Origin: Stigmatella aurantiaca DW4/3-1
GTDB taxonomy: Bacteria; Myxococcota; Myxococcia; Myxococcales; Myxococcaceae
DNA: 64,000 nt
Reading direction: 5' to 3'
NCBI RefSeq assembly: GCF_000165485.1
Contig: NC_014623.1
Coordinates: 248,001 to 312,000, forward strand
Translations under genes and position numbers: made by a program
The notes under the pieces: model-generated
The model's database searches: none
Seen by the model: only the letters and a program-made list of their open reading frames with translations
What the model was told of the DNA's origin: nothing
Part shown: in pieces, positions 59,545-64,000 of the stretch
Layout: each line of letters opens with the position of its first letter
Numbering within the stretch: the first letter of the stretch is position 1

Positions 59545-62123
59545 TGAAGCCAAGGAAGACAGGGACCCTCCAAGCTGTGCTGGCCACGGTGCTGCTGGCC
59601 TGGGTGGGGGGCTGTTCGGACTTCGACGAAGAAGGAGCAGCCTTCTGCCAGCGCAATCCCAGCCGCTGTGGTGTGGACACGACGGCGCCGGTCATCACCC
59701 AAAGTTCGCAATCCGCGCCGGGGGTGCAGGTTCAGGGACCGGTCACCCTGAGCGTGACGGCCCAGGATGACGAGACCCCCCAGCTGACCTTCTCGTGGAC
59801 GGCGAATGTCGGCACGGTGGGTGTTCCCACCCGCACGGGGAACACCAGCGAGGTGGTTTGGACGTCCCCGTCCTGTGTGCCCGCGGAGACGGTGGCCACG
59901 GTCACGGTCACGGTGACCAACAGCGTCAACGCTTCCGTCTCCAAGACCTTCACCCTCACCGCCAATGCATGCCCAGCCCCCGCGGTCAGTGCAGCGGGAG
60001 ACCACACGCTGGCGCTGAGAAGGGATGGGACCGTCTGGGCCTGGGGCTTCAATGGTTCTGGCCAACTGGGCAATGGGACGGCCACCGACCGGGCAACGCC
60101 GGTGCAGGTGCCCGGTTTGACGAGCGTCATGGCTGTGGCGGCCAGTGAGGCCCACTCGCTGGCGCTGAGAAGTGATGGGACCGTGTGGGCGTGGGGGGAC
60201 AACGGCTACGGCCAACTGGGGGATGGGACGAAGGCTCAGCGGACAACGCCGGTGCAAGTGCTGGGGTTGGCGGGCGTCACGGCGCTGGCCGCGGGGGGAA
60301 ATGGCACGACGGTTGCCATCAGCGCGCACTCGCTGGCGCTGAGAAGTGATGGGACCGTGTGGGCGTGGGGGGACAACAGTGCCGGCCAGTTGGGGGATGG
60401 GACGACTACCGAACGAGCAACGCCCGTACAGGTGCTGGGATTGACGAGCGTCACAGCCCTGGCGGCGGGTGCTTTTCACTCCTTGGCGCTGAGAGACGAT
60501 GGGACTGTGTGGGCTTGGGGCAACAACAGTTCTGGCCAGCTCGGGGATGGAACGACCACCGCACGGCCAACGCCGGTGCAGGTGCCTGGGTTGACAAGCG
60601 TCATCGCAGTGGCAGCGGGGGGAGGGGACGACAGTTTGGGTATGCGCGGAGACCACTCGCTCGCGCTGAAAAGCGATGGGACTGTGTGGGCTTGGGGCTA
60701 CAATCTTTCCAGACAGTTTGGGGATGGGATGCCCGCCACGCGGACAACGCCGGTGCAAGTGTCTGAACTGACGGGGGGCACTGCGCTGGTGGCGGGCGAT
60801 CTCCACGCGGTGGTGCTGAAGAGCGATGGAACCGTGTGGGCTTGGGGCGATAACAGTTCTGGCCAACTCGGAGAGGGGGTCACCCCCGTGCGGGCAAAGC
60901 CGATGCAGGTGTCCGGGCTGGCGGCGATCACGGCCTTGGCCACAGGCGATGGCCACTCTGTGGCTGTGGGCAGCGATGGGGGGATTTGGGCTTGGGGCGA
61001 CAACAGACGCGGTCAGCTTGGGATTGGAATCACCGCCACCCGTGAGATCCCCGTTCAGGCAACTGGGCTGGCGAGCATCAGTGCCTTGGCTGCGGGCGAT
61101 TCTCACTCATTGGCTTTGCGCGGCAATGGGAGCGTGTGGACGTGGGGCTCCAACGCTTATGGTCAGCTGGGGGATGGGACGGCCATCGATCGGGCGACGG
61201 CAGCGCAGGTACCTGGGCTGACGGACATCACCGCCTTGGCTGCGGGCAATCATCACTCACTGGCGCTGCGCAACGATGGCACTGTGTGGGTTTGGGGGAG
61301 CAACGATTTCGGTCAGCTGGGGGATGGGACGGTCACCTCGCGGAAGACGCCGGTACAGGTCTCTGGGCTCTCGGCCATGAGGGCCGTGGAGGCAGGTCCG
61401 GCCCACTCGGTGGCAGTGCACCTCAATGGCACTGTGTGGGTTTGGGGGAACAACGATTTTGGTCAACTGGGGGACGGGACGGTCACTTCGCGGGCAATGC
61501 CAGTGCAGGTGTCTGGGTTGACGGGTGTGACCGCGGTGGCCGTGGGCGTGTATCATTCCCTGGCGCTGCGCAACGATGGCACCCTCTGGGCGTGGGGTTA
61601 CAACAACGTCGGCCAGCTCGGAAATGGCACTTCGGGTATTCAGTCGACGCCAGCACAGGTGCCTGGGTTGACGGGGGTCATCGCTCTGGCTGCAGGCAAT
61701 GGTCATTCATTGGCGCTGCGCACCGATGGGACGGTGTGGGGTTGGGGGGCCAACAGTTTCGGTCAACTGGGGGATGGCACCACCACCCCCCGGTCAACGC
61801 CGACGCAGGTGCCTGGACTGACGAACGTCATCGCCTTGAACGCAGGTGCTTTCTATACCGTGGCGCTGCGCAGCGAGCGATCCGTCTGGGAGTGGGGTTC
61901 CAAAAGTGCCGGTCAGCTGGGGGACGGGACGGTCACTCAGAAGACCACACCGGTGCAGGTGTCCGGGTTGACGGACGTCACCGCCTTGGCCGCAGGCAAC
62001 GCCCATGCATTGGCGCTGCGCACCGATCGCACTGTTTGGGCTTGGGGAGGGAATCAACGTGGGCAGATTGGAGATGGCACTGCGTCGATCATGCCTGCCC
62101 CGGTCAATGTCTCGTTTCCTTGA
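59544..62123 (+). CDS. RCC1-repeat lipoprotein (two seven-bladed propellers)
   Basis: 859 residues from ATG 59544 (GGAGGT about eight bases before). Lipobox VGGC at the end of a signal peptide (VLATVLLAWVGGC). After about 140 residues with an Ig-like beta region (VTLSVTAQDDETPQLTFSWT), 14 RCC1 repeats follow, counted by the W-x-W-G-x-N core (WAWGDNGYGQLGDGT type), with each repeat carrying HSLALRSDGTVW. Fourteen makes two seven-bladed propellers. Spacers vary in length, for example an extra TTVAIS loop after repeat 2. Probably outer-surface binding protein; many repeats are close to identical at DNA level and may recombine. Confidence 0.88.
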   Translation: MKPRKTGTLQAVLATVLLAWVGGCSDFDEEGAAFCQRNPSRCGVDTTAPVITQSSQSAPGVQVQGPVTLSVTAQDDETPQLTFSWTANVGTVGVPTRTGNTSEVVWTSPSCVPAETVATVTVTVTNSVNASVSKTFTLTANACPAPAVSAAGDHTLALRRDGTVWAWGFNGSGQLGNGTATDRATPVQVPGLTSVMAVAASEAHSLALRSDGTVWAWGDNGYGQLGDGTKAQRTTPVQVLGLAGVTALAAGGNGTTVAISAHSLALRSDGTVWAWGDNSAGQLGDGTTTERATPVQVLGLTSVTALAAGAFHSLALRDDGTVWAWGNNSSGQLGDGTTTARPTPVQVPGLTSVIAVAAGGGDDSLGMRGDHSLALKSDGTVWAWGYNLSRQFGDGMPATRTTPVQVSELTGGTALVAGDLHAVVLKSDGTVWAWGDNSSGQLGEGVTPVRAKPMQVSGLAAITALATGDGHSVAVGSDGGIWAWGDNRRGQLGIGITATREIPVQATGLASISALAAGDSHSLALRGNGSVWTWGSNAYGQLGDGTAIDRATAAQVPGLTDITALAAGNHHSLALRNDGTVWVWGSNDFGQLGDGTVTSRKTPVQVSGLSAMRAVEAGPAHSVAVHLNGTVWVWGNNDFGQLGDGTVTSRAMPVQVSGLTGVTAVAVGVYHSLALRNDGTLWAWGYNNVGQLGNGTSGIQSTPAQVPGLTGVIALAAGNGHSLALRTDGTVWGWGANSFGQLGDGTTTPRSTPTQVPGLTNVIALNAGAFYTVALRSERSVWEWGSKSAGQLGDGTVTQKTTPVQVSGLTDVTALAAGNAHALALRTDRTVWAWGGNQRGQIGDGTASIMPAPVNVSFP

Positions 62124-62277
62124 GGATTCCGGCAGGTGGACGACTCCCTCGGAGGGCTGCGGAGTTCACGGCGGAAATGCCGGGAAAGAGAAGTTCTCGT
62201 TGTTCCTGGTGTGCCGTATTCGATTGGATCGTCGCGATGAGTGCCTTGGCCTCGGAGAGGAGTTTGCGCGTGTTCAT
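62104..62277 (-). CDS. Possible small protein (57 aa)
   Basis: Minus-strand ATG at 62277 has AAGGA about seven bases upstream and encodes MNTRKLLSEAKALIATIQSN followed by a hydrophilic tail. The helix is plausible and the composition is normal. It overlaps the 3' end of the RCC1 gene (convergent) by 20 bp. No family known; could be spurious. Confidence 0.3.
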   Translation of the reverse strand: MNTRKLLSEAKALIATIQSNTAHQEQRELLFPGISAVNSAALRGSRPPAGILKETRH

Positions 62278-62599
62278 GCCCATCCTTTCTGGTGAAAGCG
62301 CAGGGCCATAGTCCAAAAAGGACATGGTGTCTCAAAGCTGTGATGGCGACAGTGGTCGGTGGCCTGACCATGTACGCGATCTTGCTCGCCCTTCCCGAAC
62401 CTGTGAGCAAGGGCGCGGCTGTGCCCCTGACTCTGGGGGCTGTGGCTTAAAGCTCCTAACAAAAATAAGGTTTGAGGGGCACCCCTTTCAAGGTGTCTAT
62501 AAACCAAGAGAAAGCAGGAAATGAGCGCCCTGCGCGCGCCCGAGGGAATAGAGGACTGCTGCGGCGAATCAAGGAGGCCTCTGCGACTGGAGAGGTGTG
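62124..62599 (+). other. Intergenic region left of and inside the insertion sequence
   Basis: About 476 bp between the RCC1 gene and the transposase. It contains the doubtful 57-aa minus-strand frame and the left inverted repeat at 62480-62491. The 62430-62480 stretch (CTTAAAGCTCCTAACAAAAATAAGG area) is AT-rich against the background, in keeping with the flank of an insertion. Confidence 0.4.
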
Positions 62600-63993
62600 A
62601 TGGCCTTCGATGCAATCCTTGAGCGGTTCGTGAAAAACAGCCCGGTCAGTGTCATGGCCCGGCTGGTGCTGCAGCGTGCCGTCAGCGCGGAGTGGATGGA
62701 CTCACTGTTCGAGGCGCATCGGAAGAGGCAGTACACCCGGGAGTTGCTGTTCTCCACCGTGGTGGAGTTGATGTCCGTGGTGGCCATGGGGCTGCGACCC
62801 TCGCTGCATGCGGCCGCCAAGGCCACAGAGGGAGGCACCTCGATCGCTGCGCTCTACGAGAAGGTGAATCGAATGGAGCCGGACTTGGTGCGAGCTCTGG
62901 TCCGTGGCAGCGCCCAACGACTGGAGCCTGTAGTCCAGCCGCTGAGGACAGGGGAGAAGCCCTGGGCAGAGGGCTATCGCGTCCGAGTCATGGACGGCAA
63001 TCATCTGCCTGCCAGCGAGAAAAGGCTCAAGCCGCTGCGTGAGTTTCGAGGCGCCGCCCTGCCCGGACACTCGCTGGTAGTGTACGCCCCGGAGCAGGGC
63101 TTGGTGGTGGACGTGGTGCCGTGTGAGGACGCACACGCTCAGGAGCGGACGCTGGTGGCTGCTGTGCTGGAGCACGCCCAGCAGGGCGACTTGTGGATAG
63201 CCGATAGGAACTTCTCCACGACTCGGATTGTCTTTGGCCTGGAGGACAGGCACGCCGCCTTCATCATCCGAGAGCATGGACGCACGCCCAGCCCTACAGA
63301 GGTGGGGAAGCGAAAGAGGGTGGGCCGTGTGGAAACGGGCGTTGTCTTCGAGCAACCCGTCCAGGTGGAGGACGACGGTGGGCGCCTGCTCACGCTGCGT
63401 CGCATCGAACTTCAGCTGGATGAGCCCACCGAGGAGGGGGAGCCCCTCATTCGTCTGCTCACCAACGCTCCCAAAGAAAAGCTCTCCGCCGAGAAGGTAG
63501 CGTGTTTGTACCGCAAACGGTGGAGCATCGAAGGCATGTTTCAGAGCTTGGAGTCTGCGCTCCATAGTGAGGTGCGGACGCTGGGTCATCCACGAGCGGC
63601 GCTGCTCGCATTCGGGACTGCCGTGGTGGCCTACAACATCCTGGCGGTCATCCAGGCGGCAGTCGAGGCAGCGCACCCCGAGGCCAAGGCCGAGGGCATT
63701 GAACTTTCCCCCTTCTTCGTTGCTACCGAAGTGCAGGCCACCTATGGCGGGAGGATGATTGCTGTGGGGGATGACGTTTGGACCGCCTTCGACGAGCAGT
63801 CTCCTCTCCAACTCAGTCGAACCCTCATCCGCATTGCGCAGCACGCTCAGCCCAAGCGTCTGCGCAAGCACCCGCGGGGGCCCAAAAAGAAAACGAAGAA
63901 GGGCTACGTCTCAGGACGCACTGCACGTCAGCACGTCGCCACGGCTCGAGTCCTCGCCTCCGGGCGCATTGATTCAACATCTTGAAAGGGGTG
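62480..63993 (+). mobile_element. IS4-type insertion sequence (right end close to window edge)
   Basis: CACCCCTTTCAA (62480-62491) and its exact inverse TTGAAAGGGGTG (63982-63993) flank the transposase gene; the right copy overlaps the transposase stop codon. Outward of this core the two ends agree only partly, and the right flank (TTTGA at the window end) is too short to find the target duplication. The left 90 bp contain no gene. Precise ends are not proven. Confidence 0.6.
62600..63985 (+). CDS. IS4-family transposase (DDE)
   Basis: 461 residues from ATG 62600 (GGAGAGGTG just upstream; a GTG at 62597 is in frame). DDE motifs: first Asp in VRVMDGNHLPASEK, second in WIADRNFSTT, Glu in YRKRWSIEGMFQSLES (the Y-[2]-R-[3]-E-[6]-K-like Y-x-R-W-x-I-E-x-x-F signature of IS4). 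The C-terminal tail is Lys/Arg-rich (KKKTKKGYVSGRTARQH). Open through its full length, so it could be active. Confidence 0.9.
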   Translation: MAFDAILERFVKNSPVSVMARLVLQRAVSAEWMDSLFEAHRKRQYTRELLFSTVVELMSVVAMGLRPSLHAAAKATEGGTSIAALYEKVNRMEPDLVRALVRGSAQRLEPVVQPLRTGEKPWAEGYRVRVMDGNHLPASEKRLKPLREFRGAALPGHSLVVYAPEQGLVVDVVPCEDAHAQERTLVAAVLEHAQQGDLWIADRNFSTTRIVFGLEDRHAAFIIREHGRTPSPTEVGKRKRVGRVETGVVFEQPVQVEDDGGRLLTLRRIELQLDEPTEEGEPLIRLLTNAPKEKLSAEKVACLYRKRWSIEGMFQSLESALHSEVRTLGHPRAALLAFGTAVVAYNILAVIQAAVEAAHPEAKAEGIELSPFFVATEVQATYGGRMIAVGDDVWTAFDEQSPLQLSRTLIRIAQHAQPKRLRKHPRGPKKKTKKGYVSGRTARQHVATARVLASGRIDSTS

Positions 63994-64000
63994 GGTTTGA

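Noticed and set aside
62241-62450. Small plus-strand frame left of the transposase
   Set aside because: Overlaps the IS left flank, lacks a ribosome-binding site and has no recognisable features.

Overview
This window is a GC-rich chromosomal segment that looks like a fruiting myxobacterium of the Cystobacterineae (Stigmatella, Archangium or Myxococcus-like); the genus cannot be fixed from the sequence alone. The clues are several lineage-typical families (DUF6310/DUF5953 pair, RCC1 and WD40 surface propellers, a NtrC-type sigma-54 regulator, AsmA, a LanM lanthipeptide cluster), many lipoproteins and gapped repeat proteins, and genes closely packed on both strands. I saw no rRNA, tRNA or CRISPR array.

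Left part (1-9635): a truncated BNR-propeller gene on the minus strand, then a three-fold tandem array of a zinc M15-type peptidoglycan peptidase followed by a secreted WD40 propeller. Only the first peptidase is intact (954-2654); copies 2 and 3 are deleted and frameshifted relics, while all three WD40 genes stay open and have been homogenised in patches by recombination. After a metallophosphoesterase comes an accessory island (11168-15045) with a truncated nucleoside-phosphorylase-domain gene, a DUF3800-like protein, a DUF6310/DUF5953 putative toxin/immunity pair and an internally deleted retron-type reverse transcriptase.

Middle part (15167-35767): an oxidoreductase, a lipoprotein, and a tightly overlapping four-gene operon (99-aa protein, membrane histidine kinase, polyprenyl-synthase-like protein, methyltransferase) that resembles the logic of ComQ/ComP signalling. 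Next are a DNA-methylase-like gene carrying a G11 tract, TPR and SUKH proteins, an unusual Fic protein, an orphan PTS EIIA, and a complete kdpFABC potassium pump with a split KdpD (sensor part alone, then a separate HAMP-PAS kinase) facing a sigma-54 response regulator.

Right part (35853-64000): a chemoreceptor, a compact class II lanthipeptide locus (lanA-lanM), a GntR regulator, a broken LysM/T4-lysozyme-like gene, a GNAT acetyltransferase, SGNH hydrolase, a repeat protein, an OB-fold lipoprotein, an orphan m5C DNA methyltransferase, a frameshifted formate-tetrahydrofolate ligase, an erythromycin-esterase-like lipoprotein, an NmrA/SnoaL operon divergent from an HxlR regulator, AsmA, a TPR/RCC1 lipoprotein pair, and an IS4-type insertion sequence at the right edge.
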